Part shown: one piece after another, positions 12,101 through 23,007 of the stretch
Numbering within the stretch: position 1 is the stretch's first letter
Layout of the letters: every line of letters begins with the position of its first letter
From: Metarhizium brunneum
Taxonomy: Eukaryota; Ascomycota; Sordariomycetes; Hypocreales; Clavicipitaceae
Assembly: GCF_013426205.1 (NCBI RefSeq)
Contig: NC_089423.1
Location: 7,414,351 to 7,478,350 of the forward strand
Direction: 5' to 3'
DNA: 64,000 nt
The notes under the pieces: model-generated
The model's database searches: none
What the model was told of the DNA's origin: nothing
Seen by the model: only the letters and a program-made list of their open reading frames with translations
Made by a program: the position numbers and the translations under genes

Positions 12101-14119
12101 AATCTCACCAGATGAATGGCCAACAACAGCACAGAAGCGGATTCCGCTGGCGCGTAAAAGGTCAACAAGACCAATTTGCACGGCTGTGCAGAGCGGTTGC
12201 GAGAACTTTGCCTGCGACGCGCGTGATGTTGCGGCATCAGCAGCCAGTTCCTCGGCTAAAGACCATTCGGGGGGGTCTGGGATCAATTTGAGGGCCAAAT
12301 CACACTGCCTGATTGAGTCTTGAAAGAGTTTGCAATGTTGCAGCAGTGCGTAGCCCATCCGGGGCGCTTGTGCACCCTATTTAATCGTTAGAAATATGTG
12401 CTCATCATGGGGCTGCAAATATGCACATGGCGGCGAGGTTTGGCTTACTTGGCCAGTGAAAACACCAAGAATTCTCGGCTCATCGCCAGTACCACCACCA
12501 AGCGGGCTAAGAGTCGATGTTGCTACAGTGTTGACTTGGTCCTCCAACCTTTGAATCAAGTCATCGCGATCCAAAGCTGAGGGGATAGTAACTCGATACG
12601 GGAACACCGATCTCTTGGAATGTAGACTGTTGCTCAAAGAGTCAAGGTCCAGGGACGAGTTTGCACGCAGGTGACCAAGTAGCTTTTTGAGCGACTTGAG
12701 CAGTGAACTGGGAGTTCTGGCCGAGAACACAAATGGTCCAACCAGCCTTCCCCCGACCATAGTGGTGTGTACACTTGACGAAAGGGGGGATGGAGATGCG
12801 GCATCAGAAGGCTCGTAGCTCTCAAGAATAGCATGAGCGTTTGTCCCGCCGAAGCCGAAGCTGTTGATACTTGCTCTGCGAGGCTGGCTGTGTGTCTCTG
12901 GCCAAGGCAAAAGCGATGTGGGTATTTCCAGGTTATTGTAGAATGGTTCAACTCGCGGATTGAGCTGATGGAAATGCAAATTGGGAGGGATCGCTTTGTT
13001 TTGAATTGCCAACGAGGCTTTGATCAGTCCTGCCAATCCAGCACAGCCTTCGAGATGACCGATGATGGTCTTGATGGAGCCACAATAAAGAATGTCATGT
13101 TCCTTGTGCTGCCCATTGGGGAAGAAGGCATCTCTGATTGCCTGGGCTTCAACAGGATCACCGGCCTGGGTGCCGGTGCCATGACACTCAAAGTACTGAC
13201 ATCTATCGGTGATGGGGTCCAAGCCTGCTACCCCATATGTTTCTCGGATCAGGGCGGCTTGTGCTGTTGGAGTTGGCATGGTGATTCCGTTACTGCGGCC
13301 ATCAGAGTTGACGCCCGTTGCTCTGATAACACACTCTATATTATCGCCATCGGCGATTGCCTTACTGAGCGGCTTCAGCACCACGGCGGCGCAGCCCTCG
13401 CCTCGAGCATATCCACTAGCGTCTTTATCCCACATACAAGAGTGAGAATCTGAAGAAAGCATGTGCATGGACGACTCGGCAATGTACCAAATCGTGTCCA
13501 TGAGCAAATTTGTTCCGGCCACCACAGCTTGAACAGCCTCGCCCGAGTGAAGGCCTTGAATGGCAAGGTGGAGGGCGACCAGTGAGCTTGAGCAAGCCGT
13601 GTCAAGTGTCAAGGACGGTCCTTGGAGATTAAAGGCGTAAGATATGCGATTGGACAAGATGGCCCGAGATAACCCGGTAGCCGCGTGACTCCCCAGCATA
13701 TCCGGGTCTCGGGATGAAATCAGGGTATAATCGTCTGTCATGACTCCAACATGGACCGACGTTGGCGAACCGTCAACATGGTTGAGAGACCACCCCGCCG
13801 ACTCGAAGGACTCATAGACCGTCTCCAAGAGAATCCTCTGCTGAGGATCCATATCAGCCGCCTCTTTGGGGTTGATACGAAAGAAGGCAGCATCGAAGTG
13901 CCGAACATCTTCTTCCAGTAAATATGATTTGTGATGAACATTTGTGCGGCCGTGCGTTTCGCCGTTTTCGTTGTAAAAATTTACCATATTAAGTCTTTCT
14001 AATGGGAAATCTTTGACGACATCTCTAGGCTCTTTCAGCAGGTCCCATAGCCTAGACGGCGAGTTTGCTGCACCAGGGAATCGGCATGCCGTCCCTACAA
14101 TCGCCACGGGCTCATACAT
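3164..14119 (-). CDS. Hybrid PKS-NRPS synthase, KS-AT-DH-MT-KR-ACP-C-A-T, no release domain
   Basis: Two exons: 14119-12449 and 12376-3164. They are joined by a 72-bp intron (12377-12448) with GTAAGC donor, CTAAC branch point and TAG acceptor, which restores the AT motif VFTGQGAQ. The product is 3,627 residues. KS: Cys176 in DTACSSS, with ECHGTGT and GHLEG. AT: Ser645 in GHSSGE. DH near 946-1200: the His motif reads HVFQNQVLFP, with Asn for the usual Gly. C-methyltransferase near 1427: LEICTGTG. KR near 2106: VGMASDLG, with the Tyr in PMYHAGN. ACP near 2426: LGIDSI. Condensation domain near 2554-2900: core motif HNIAIDA instead of HHxxxDG. Adenylation near 3167: LFTSGSTGAPKG and CYGPTEA. T domain near 3572: GGNSL. 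There is no ER core, so a trans ER or an unreduced enoyl is expected. There is no R or TE domain, so release must occur in trans, most likely by the thioesterase at 15.2-16.0 kb. Product unknown. Confidence 0.93.
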
Positions 14120-15208
14120 GATATGACGGAGTCAGGTTTAAGCTGAATGATGCTGAGTGTTAGTCCTTGTTGTCTTGGATGAAAATATAAAGAGGGTGGT
14201 CTTCAGTAACGAAACTTGCTCTAAAATTCTTGTCTCTACTTATAATGGTGAGTTTGAAATCAAAGTGAGCCTCAATTTGTACAACAGATAGAGGCACTCC
14301 TATCCGCATGCTCATACTTGTTACTAAACCTGAAGAAGTGGCCTGAACGTAAAACAGCTTGCCACCTCGCTCGGTCTTATCGGATCAAAGTCACAGCTTT
14401 CTCTTGTAATTCTATACATATGTAACGAAACAACCAGGGTCTTACTGAAGAGGGCCACGGGTATCTCCGGACAATGTGACGAAGACCACAATTTCGTACT
14501 CTTCAGGCATTGCGGCCGATGTATCACTATAACCAGCCGCCATAATACAAGTATCAGTACTATCAATTGATGGTTACGGGTGTTGTTTCGGCCGCGGACT
14601 CTGGGCCTTCGTAGATGGATTTATTTCTTGGCGGATGACGTGAGACTGGCTTACAGGGAAAGGAAAGATATGCGTCTATCTCCCCGGAAAGGTGACCCAC
14701 GGTATGTCGTATGACATTATATGTCGATGTCAGCTCAAACATATAGAGGGAGACACGGCAGCTCTTGGTACGCGCGAGGTTGGTGCTGCCGTTGGCGATG
14801 TGCCATTTGTTGTCAATATGAAAGCGTCTTTCTATGTAGAAGCAAGTTCCGGCTGACCCGGCCTGAGCCTCAATTTAGCCCGAGGCTACATCCTTTGTCC
14901 CCCCGAAGTTGCATGCCTGGAGTCGGTAATGCAACCCAAGCTGCTTTTGGAAACCTCTGACCACTTCTCGTCAGCGAGTGACGGTATAGGTGTTGGGCAT
15001 TTTGGATATTCTTGAATTGAAGAGTCAAGCTATCGCGAGGCTATTTAGCAGTGTATCTACTCAGGAGTCAGGCGGCAATGGCAGAAAGAGAGTCCACCCC
15101 TTGGATATCGGACACGATGTGGTCAATTGATGCCAAGATAAAAAGACATCAGTGTAAATCTAAGTACGTCTAAAACAGGGAAACGTCACTATCCATCCAA
15201 TTCACCAC
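14120..15208. promoter_or_regulatory. Upstream region of the PKS-NRPS gene
   Basis: About 1.1 kb between the synthase start and the end of the thioesterase gene. It must carry the synthase promoter. I found no convincing gene and no operator I could name. Short ORFs here have no domain. Confidence 0.4.
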
Positions 15209-16021
15209 TCAATGAGCTACATGACCCAAGACCTCCAACGTTTCGAGGCATCTTCTAATCGCTTTCGAGATTTCGGGTATGTGTTGAAATGAAAACATGC
15301 CGAAGTGGTCGCCCTGTACATCCATGACCTCGGTGAACAAGTCCTTCTCATAGTTATCCCATCCCAGAGTCTGATTGTCTCGATAAATATCTGCAACATG
15401 TACCCTACCAGTGACTGTTGGTATTGGGTCGAGAGCTCGCAGCAACGAAACCCGAGGCCGCTGGTCACGTTGGGTACCAGTCCAAACGGGAGGATCCCAT
15501 TGACGGATGATTCCAATTGCTTCCTTCATGGCCTGTATGCTGAGAAACATATTTTTTGATTTTCCCGGGTCCAGGTTATCGAGAGCGTCGAGAGGAAGCG
15601 ACGGCGGATCAACCGTGTACATACTATCCATCATCAACACGCCAATGACTTTGACTCGGCCGTCGCCAGTGAGCAGTTTTGCAATTTCCAGACTCAAGAG
15701 ACCGCCCATGCTCCACCCGCCGATGAGGATATTCACACTTCGGTCCAAGTTGCGCTCGGCCGGGAAGTCAGGCCGGGCGCAAGTCCGTCTGATGATTCCG
15801 GTATACAGACGTGCCATTCCTGACACGCCGCCCTCAAATGTTTGTCCGTTGCGAAAATGGGGATTGAAAATACCATAAGTCGGCCTACACAGAGAATCTA
15901 GGCAATGGTAGGCGAATGTAGTACCGCCACCGTCATGAATAAGGAAAACAGGCACCGGCATGTTTCGTGCATCATCACCCATCCAGTTCCCGTCCTGAAT
16001 GAGCTCGGGATTTTTGTCCAT
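15209..16021 (-). CDS. Free-standing type II-like thioesterase (alpha/beta hydrolase)
   Basis: A single-exon protein of 270 residues, a normal size for thioesterase domains of PKS/NRPS systems. The nucleophile elbow is GGWSMGG with Ser104. The acidic residue is probably Asp132 (MMDS) and the histidine lies in GDHFGMF near the C-terminus. The N-terminal IHDGGGTTFAYH matches the oxyanion-hole strand of this family. It lies upstream of the synthase in the same orientation. Because the synthase stops at its T domain, this enzyme probably releases the chain by hydrolysis or cyclisation. PKS-NRPS loci with a separate hydrolase are known, the pyranonigrin locus being one. An editing role is the alternative. 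Confidence 0.88.
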   Translation of the reverse strand: MDKNPELIQDGNWMGDDARNMPVPVFLIHDGGGTTFAYHCLDSLCRPTYGIFNPHFRNGQTFEGGVSGMARLYTGIIRRTCARPDFPAERNLDRSVNILIGGWSMGGLLSLEIAKLLTGDGRVKVIGVLMMDSMYTVDPPSLPLDALDNLDPGKSKNMFLSIQAMKEAIGIIRQWDPPVWTGTQRDQRPRVSLLRALDPIPTVTGRVHVADIYRDNQTLGWDNYEKDLFTEVMDVQGDHFGMFSFQHIPEISKAIRRCLETLEVLGHVAH

Positions 16022-17435
16022 GGTGTAGCTGCTTTGTCTTTCGGCTTGGTTTTGCTTGACTATGAATAGTGGGCAGAGGGAAGACCGGGGGGGGGGAAGT
16101 CAAGAGCATGCGAGGAAGAGCGAGATGGAACCTTTCTCTGATATTGTATTGTCGGTAGGCTCTTCGTATAGGAGCCAACAAGGCAGAAGCCTCATGATGG
16201 TGGTCAGACGTGCTTACTCGATCGTCCCATGTCCATCTCGTCGGTAAGTACACTTGTGTTTATGCAAGAGCTGTAAACTCCCACTACCAAGCCGCCGATG
16301 CCAACGACAGGCTGGCCTGGGGGGAGGCGAAGCGATGAGAGCGCTGCTGACAATGATGATGTTGACTTGACCCCACTATTACTACATGTATTGATGATGA
16401 TGGATTTAACTCTGTAGCGTCCCTTCGAAGACCCTACCGAAGGCCGGCTTGAAACACCAAATTGCGAGGTTCCCGATGCTAAACACGTGAATGGCACAGG
16501 TGCTTGCCAACGTTTCGTATTCCCTCTACTCGGCCACTAATTTTATTCCCGGTTTGCCTAATAAAGTACCGGGACCTGCAGCCGACCAGCCTTGTTATTA
16601 GCCACCAGTTGTCGTGCAATGGGTTTTGACACTACATGCAACAGGCAGGGTGGTTCGGGTCCAGATCCGAGATGTATGTGATCTGCAAAGTTAATTTCCC
16701 GCGTCCCGGAGCTCCGTCAGTCCATCAGCCGCGCTGCCGCAACCCCTATCTACGGCCAGGGCATTTCGAGCATCGGCCGTGGAAATCGCGCCTCCGGGAA
16801 TTAGAAAAGACGCCGAAACGCCACCGCGACAAAGTCACACGCCTCCATCACGGAATCTGTTTGATCCTTATCCAAAAGTCGCAACACCGACAACTAGCTA
16901 ACCACACACACTGCTTGGAAATCTTGGAGGCCCCTTCATTGCCGAGGGTGGTCAGAAATGCACCCAACAGCTGCTTGATTGGTAAGCCAGCCTCCTGCTG
17001 CACAAACAGTATAGTCAAATTCTATTCTGGCTGCAAGTAACCTTGAGGCTTCTTGTTGTGGAGCTTGAAAGATTGACGTGTTACATTTGCTACACATGGA
17101 AGAAACTAAGGTGTAGCAGGCGACACGTCAGCGTCAGCCCAAGTGTTGAAACCGGACAGCGCGGGACCGACACAATTTCCCATCGTCGAAACTTATAGTT
17201 GGACACGTAGTTTTCTGGTCGTAGCCATTACAAGTGCGCCGTGGACAAATTTCCTCCGCGGGAAGGCGGCACAGTTTGGCGTGCTGGCCGGTCAAACGCC
17301 CAAGCCTGGCGTTGGGCAAATAGCAAAGCGTGGCGTAGCATTGATGAGCAGTCGAAAATGTTTCCGGTGGCTGTGACATGTGAGAGATGTCGACCACAAA
17401 AGGCAAAATTTACCTTGTGGTTAGCAATGTGTTCA
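16022..17435. promoter_or_regulatory. Intergenic region upstream of the thioesterase gene
   Basis: 1.4 kb between the thioesterase start and the end of the acyltransferase gene. It includes a G-rich run at about 16087-16097. Several ORFs of about 90-135 codons occur on both strands, but none has a domain or a splice-consistent extension. I see only promoter or 3' UTR sequence. Confidence 0.35.
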
Positions 17436-18989
17436 TCATGCCACCTCTTGCCGTACTTCTGATAGCATGTCCACAATCTTTGGCCACCGGAATTTGTTTG
17501 TGCAACAATCCATCCAATAGCCTCCCTCGGCGCTTTCCCCAAGAATCACTACGCATTCGTACGTGTTGATTCCGGAAAAATGACTCTGCACATAGGACGG
17601 TCGGCCGCTCTGTTCAGTCGGCTGTCCCTTGTCCGAGACGGGCGGTACAATGGCCGACGAAAAGTCCACTTCAAAGAGCTTCGCCTTGGACCAATTGGAG
17701 AAGGTGACGAGGTGCATTCGGTGGTTCCCAAACAGGGGGGGGAGTCTCTGCCAGGACTGTCTTGTCAACGCGACAAAGGCTTCGACCTGCTCTCGCGTAC
17801 CAAGATTGATGATGGAGCGACGCACCTGTGAAGCCAGGTGGCCAAGGGGCTTGGTGACTATGTCCTTCACAGACGTCAGAGCAAAGACTAGGCCTGTAGA
17901 GTTTGAGAGAAACGGCCGACCACAAGGTAGCAAATCCTCGGCCAAGACGGTCCTCAGGGACATTACATTCACCAGCGCTACAATCTTTCCCGGGTAGTTT
18001 CTCATCAGAGAGGTTGAGAGATGGGCCCACCAGGCGCATAGCGTGTCTCCTTCACTCACAAACATGTTCTTGTCCTCATCTTCATTGTTCGTGGCTAGGC
18101 CCTCAAGTGCCTTTTCTCGAAGCGATTTCATATACCAGCCAGGGATGTAGAGTATGCGATGCTGCGGCTTGGAAATGAGAGACCAAAACCAAGACTGCAA
18201 CCAGTGAAATAAGACGGAAAGCAAAGACATTCGGTGATGCCGGAGGAGGTGCGGTTCTGACGGATGACGGCCTAGCTCTGCCAAGGGATCGCTGGTAGTT
18301 TCATGTGGCGCTTGAATGTCATCAGGTTGTTGGCGTAGCATCAAAGTCCACGCATTGACGAAATCCACCAGTCCCATAATATCGAACAATACGTGAGGCC
18401 ATGATATGGCCAATGTCGTTGCGTCAGTGAACTTGGTTATACGTAGGGCTAGAAGAGGTTCGTCGGCATAGAAGTAATCGTCCAGCTTCGCAGGACCAGC
18501 AGCATCGTGCCACAGGCTCTCAAAATGGACGGGATCAGCCACGACGGCCAGGTCCTTACTCATCTCTGGCAGCCGTGACGCGACCGAGTGCTCCGATCTT
18601 TTCACAGCGTGATCAACTACCGAATATCTCATGGCTGGGCGGTCGGGGCCAAACAAAGCAGGAATGTGGTACTCCAGACATCCGTTGGTCTACAGGAAAC
18701 ACTGTAAGCAAGAATTTGCTTTAAAAAAACTTGAAAAAAAAATGGTGCAGGTTGGGCTTCTTACATTGAACCGCAACCTGGCCCCAAGTTTGCGCCAGCC
18801 CGGCCGCTCAATGACCCTTTCGAAGGCGCTTCTCAACTTTTCTGAATCGAGGACATTGTCTACAACAAACATACAGGTGACGATGCCCTCGTTGCGGTAT
18901 ACAATGTTGTCGTCCAAGTCTCCCACCATTACAATGGTATCGGTTGGTATTTGGGGCCGGGGGAGTCTTCTTCCTGTGAGATGAAGCAT
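17436..18989 (-). CDS. BAHD-type acyltransferase
   Basis: Two exons: 18989-18765 and 18689-17436, with a 75-bp intron (GTAAGA donor, TGTAG acceptor). They encode 492 residues, the usual length for the PF02458 transferase family, which includes trichothecene 3-O-acetyltransferase-like enzymes. The catalytic HxxxD motif is present as WPHVLFDIMG. The second family motif, normally DFGWG, reads DFSSA, which is diverged but common in fungal members. The start MLHLTGRRLPRP followed by DTIV fits family N-termini. It would transfer an acyl group from CoA to a hydroxyl or amine, presumably tailoring the product of the neighbouring synthase. It shares a 764-bp divergent promoter region with the reductase gene at 19754. 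Confidence 0.83.
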
Positions 18990-19753
18990 TTTGGTAGTTA
19001 CATATACCGTAGCGTCTGCTACAAGGAAGAGCGTCTGCTACAAGGAAGCGGAAGAAGATGAACAAGTTCGATGTTCTTGATTAGAACGTAAAGGCGGGTT
19101 GGAGCTACGCAATTACCGAGTACATAACGGACGTTGAGAGTCTGGCTCGACCGAAGCTCGCGTCTAGCGGATTTGGATAAAGTTTATGACTGTGCTCCTC
19201 GAACTCATCACTTATGGATGGTTGAATTTACTCCAATCCTGAAAAGAAGGAGGGAGGGTCGATGTAGAAATTGAACAAGGCGGACGAATTGGTGGAGAGG
19301 CTGCCCGATGGCATATAAATCCAACGTCAGCACTTGTTAGCACTGCAGATCAATTGATATTGCACTTTGCATGCAACGAGACGCGTAGGTGACATTCGTG
19401 CCTCAAATGCCTCAATCTCATGCCCTTCGATGTTGCTGGTTGCGGTGACGACTACTTTGAGTTTATTCCGTCTCGACGCACCAGGCGTCTACAATATCCT
19501 GCTCCTGGCTGCCTACATTCCTGGCTATATGTAGCAGCAGTGTAACTTGGCAGAACATTGATTGATTGCACTGCCGATTCCAGTACCCTGTCATCTCTCT
19601 ACCGAGTCGCGAGGTCACCGTCAGGCCATTGAGCGCACAGGGCTCAAGACTTGTAGCACTGCTTCAACCTATTTTGCATCGCAACACTACAACACTCTGC
19701 CGTCTGACCAAACATAGGACCCCCCAAGGTGACATTTGCCTTGACGACCAGTC
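18990..19753. promoter_or_regulatory. Shared divergent promoter region
   Basis: 764 bp between the start codons of the minus-strand acyltransferase and the plus-strand reductase. This head-to-head layout is common for co-regulated fungal cluster genes. No specific factor site can be assigned from sequence alone. Confidence 0.45.
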
Positions 19754-20898
19754 ATGTCGACCCGCCAATCTGCCTTGGTAACAGGCGCCAGCAGGGGAGG
19801 CCTTGGTGACGCCCTTGCACAAGAACTACATGCAAGAGGGTTTAGAGTCTTCGCCACAGCCCGGACACTGCCCAAAGTCCAGCACCTGAAGGATCTTGGG
19901 ATGGACGTTGTCAAGATGGACGTTGCAGACTCGACGTCGATTAGAAATGCTGCTGCACAAGTCGCATCTCTCGCTGGAAACAGGCTTGACATCCTCATCA
20001 ATAATGCCGGAACTGGTGCGTAATAGGCAGTCTCTGATGGCCAATTTGTGTTACTAAATAGTTCTTCTAGGGTACCAATCTACGCTGTTAGATGCTGACA
20101 TTGAAACTGCGAGGCAGTTGTTCAATGTCAATGTATTCGGTGTGCTGGACGTCACCCAGGCGTTTGGCCCGCTGTTGATTGCATCCAAGGGCATCATTGT
20201 GAATGCTGGCTCCGTCTTGGGCAGGGTTCCAATGCCATTCTGTGGTGTTTACAACGCTAGCAAAGCGGCTCTGGATTCCTTGTCAAAACAGATGCGAATC
20301 GAGCTCGCTCCTTTTGACATTCGCGTTATACACGTATGGCACCGCCGCACCTGTGATTCCGTCCGCCATTTTCTTTTGTCTGCCTTTTTTTTTTTCGTTT
20401 CCTTTTTTTCCTTGTCCTGGCAAGCGTGTAGGCTGAGTGGGTTACAGGTCAATGCTGGCGGCATCCAGTCGGATTTTCTATCCCATGCTGCTGGTCCGAA
20501 GGGCCTTCCTGACAAGTCACCTTACTATGCCGGACACGGCGTTCTAAATCCGTGGATCAGTGGGGAAATAACTCGTAGCAAGTATCAGCCCAGTAGGCAC
20601 TCAGCCAGGCAGCGACTGGCCGCTTCATTTCAATGCTGACGTCGGGTTAGCGAGACGGCAAGATTACGCCAAAAGCGTCGTGGATGCCATCGTCAAGCAT
20701 AATCCCCCATCCTGTTTGTGGACAGGTTATTCCGCCTGGGTTATATGGTTTACCACTAGCTTCCTGTGGCGGGATGCAACAGTACGTTGCTGGTTCCCTT
20801 TGTCTTGGTGTATTTCAGCACTAACTAGAGCCAAGGATTTGATGATGTGGGCAATGGGAGCGCCAGATATAAAGGTAGCCATCTCCTTCAACGAGTAA
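19754..20898 (+). CDS. Short-chain dehydrogenase/reductase, 3' part possibly disrupted
   Basis: Exons 19754-20015, 20071-20333 and 20448 onwards join in frame through introns 20016-20070 (GTGCGT...CTAG) and 20334-20447 (GTATGG...ACAG). Classical SDR features are present: cofactor loop TGASRGGLG, NNAG strand motif, catalytic Ser in NAGSVLG and YNASK. The type resembles fungal 1-acyl-dihydroxyacetone-phosphate reductase-like SDRs, but substrate assignment is not possible. Near 20570 the frame breaks: the conserved-looking end (DYAKSVVDAIVKHNPP, then a hydrophobic tail) lies in another frame. A third intron or a one-base insertion would explain this. A further small intron from 20780 (GTACGT) is possible. 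The core is intact, so the gene may still work or may be newly broken. Confidence 0.65.
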
Positions 20899-21160
20899 AT
20901 GTGTAATATGTAAAGCAGAGACAGTCAACCTTTACGAAATACTTTGACACCCAAGTTAGGCTGGATCCTAGTTGTAGCATGCCAAAAGAAGAAACCATCA
21001 CTTTTCAACTCAATGGCTCCTGTATGTGTGGATACAAGAGGCACTGGGGCCCTGTTTTTTTATTTTATGTTTTAAAAGTTTATTATATTTATATATAACG
21101 TGTTAGCCTTTCTAGATATACACATAATATGCGGCTCGCAATTATCGGCCTGTAGCTTTT

Positions 21161-22018
21161 TTATTTGTTTGACTGGCCTATCCGGCCCTCAAGCTGTCTA
21201 GTTACCGCAAGACTAGTCGATCGGAAGCAGCTCCGCATCTTGCTAATCAAATGCGTAATAATAGATGCCGTGCTATCGATTCCTTGGTGTACGGTGCATG
21301 CCGCATCAATACATCGCGCAACTTCGTCCATGGAGCCGAGGGTGCCATGCCAACATCCCAGCATCAACTCGCGCAGTGGCAGCTGGTCAACCGCAGGGAA
21401 GCGTTGTTCAGCGTACAGCTGCCGGACTGTCTCATCTCGTTCCAGGCAGTCTTTGAGCTCATGGTAGGGAGGTTTGCCGGTCAAGATTTCGAATACGGCG
21501 CAGCCAAAAGCGAAGATGTCAGTCTCTAAGCTCGGACACATGGATCCTCGGCGATTGTACCAGTTGTAGCCTGCAAGTGCTTCGCTACCATCAATGCTGC
21601 ATCCTCCAAAATCGATGACTTTGACGCGATCCTCGACTAGTATCATGTTTGTACAGCCAAAATCAGCGTGGACGATTCCGCTCCGATGGATATGTCGTAG
21701 CCCTTCTGCAGCGTCTCTTATCCATTGCAGCTTTTGCTCGAGTTGAGATTTCGTCCCCGTCACATTCGAGAGGGGTTGTCCTCGCTCGAGAATTATGGAT
21801 TTGTTGTTAGGTTCGCCGAGACACTGCACGATGTTGCGATGCAAGCCGAGTCGATCGAATGCGCGGCGTTCAATGGCGACGCCTTGGTCAGTTTCATCGA
21901 AATATTCCTTGAGGACGGTTGCCTCATCGATGCCGTACACCATTGCTGACCCGCCAAAGCCAATTGTCGTCAGGCTACTATAGTCGATAGGTTGACAAGA
22001 ACTGTGCGAGTATTGCAT
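21161..22018 (-). CDS. Serine/threonine protein kinase-like protein
   Basis: A single-exon ORF of 285 residues covering one kinase domain and little else. The glycine loop is GFGGSAMVYG and the lysine is in TVLKEY. The catalytic loop is VHADFGCTN, with Ala for the Arg of HRD, and the metal-binding DFG is in KVIDFGG. A PSLETDIFAFGC segment follows, which corresponds to the region after the activation loop. The Asp, Asn and DFG are all present, so activity is plausible. HAD kinases lack the usual activation-loop control by phosphorylation. It lies at the edge of the metabolite locus. Whether it regulates the locus, phosphorylates a small molecule or is unrelated cannot be told. Confidence 0.85.
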   Translation of the reverse strand: MQYSHSSCQPIDYSSLTTIGFGGSAMVYGIDEATVLKEYFDETDQGVAIERRAFDRLGLHRNIVQCLGEPNNKSIILERGQPLSNVTGTKSQLEQKLQWIRDAAEGLRHIHRSGIVHADFGCTNMILVEDRVKVIDFGGCSIDGSEALAGYNWYNRRGSMCPSLETDIFAFGCAVFEILTGKPPYHELKDCLERDETVRQLYAEQRFPAVDQLPLRELMLGCWHGTLGSMDEVARCIDAACTVHQGIDSTASIITHLISKMRSCFRSTSLAVTRQLEGRIGQSNK

Positions 22019-23007
22019 TTGAAGCTCGAAGCTTGAATGTCGTGAAATATCCTATAAACCAAATCCGGTTGAGGCTTGCGTGGTTTTGCAAAAAGTCAAG
22101 TCTAGCCTGGCTGAACTAGATACAAAAATGCGCTGACTAATAAATCAGGTCAAGAACTGTGTTAGGTTATCGCAGCGAGGTCCTGGTTTCGGCCGGTCCT
22201 TGCACCGCTTGTACCAGACAGAGCATTGAAGCTTCTCTACCCTGTGTTGGGGGTTCCTCTGGCAGTCAACATGAATGGCCACCGCTGTGGTGTATGTACA
22301 CATAGTGCAGGAAACTCTTGTTTCCCGTGTATTCTAGATAGATGGAACAGTGGTGAGAATGTAAGTAACTGGCAGTATTCTTTAGTCGAGCTTTTTATGC
22401 GGGCGACTCGCAGGGTTGTATCGCTTAACCGTGGGCATTGGGCGTGAACCATGACCTAACCATCAGGCAGCTTCGCCTTGGGTCCTCTTTGTACCATCAA
22501 ATGATTCTTGGGCGCTTACTGGTACTTGTAGAAGGAGGAGTAACCTGACTGGAACATTCACTGGCCAACTGCGGCCATGGTCTGCAACCCGCTGGGAGCT
22601 CAGGCCGCATAGCTGCCAAAGTCAAAATCATCAAGTTACAACAATGACGTATTGCAGCACGCATCTAGGCTGGCTGTATAACTGCAAGTAGGTTTTTACG
22701 CCTGGCCCGGATTTATTCTCGCCGTTGGCCAGCACGCATCGACTCTGGATTCCCGTTGTTCTAAGTCTCTCGCCATCCTATTGATACGATATGCTGTGGC
22801 CATCCCGGCTCAAAATTCGACTACTATCTACGCAATTTAGTGCTGGTGTATCGTCAGAGCGCCACTCGGATTGACTCTCATGTAGTAACGGCGCTTGATC
22901 GTTTAAATACATGGTAGAATTCTCCGTGATACTTGGTGCCACCGTACTTCAGACGCCTCTGCGGAATAGCATCTCACAATATACTTTTGGATTTGCCAAA
23001 AGAAGCT
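22019..23007. other. Spacer between the kinase and the broken PKS
   Basis: About 1 kb with no ORF having a domain or splice-consistent extension. It would contain the kinase promoter at its left end. Nothing else is seen. Confidence 0.4.

Noticed and set aside
12377..12448. PKS gene apparently split into two ORFs
   Set aside because: A 72-bp intron with CTAAC branch point restores the AT motif VFTGQGAQ; it is one gene.
16636..17040. 134-codon plus-strand ORF between thioesterase and acyltransferase genes
   Set aside because: No domain, composition like the surrounding intergenic sequence, no splice-consistent extension.
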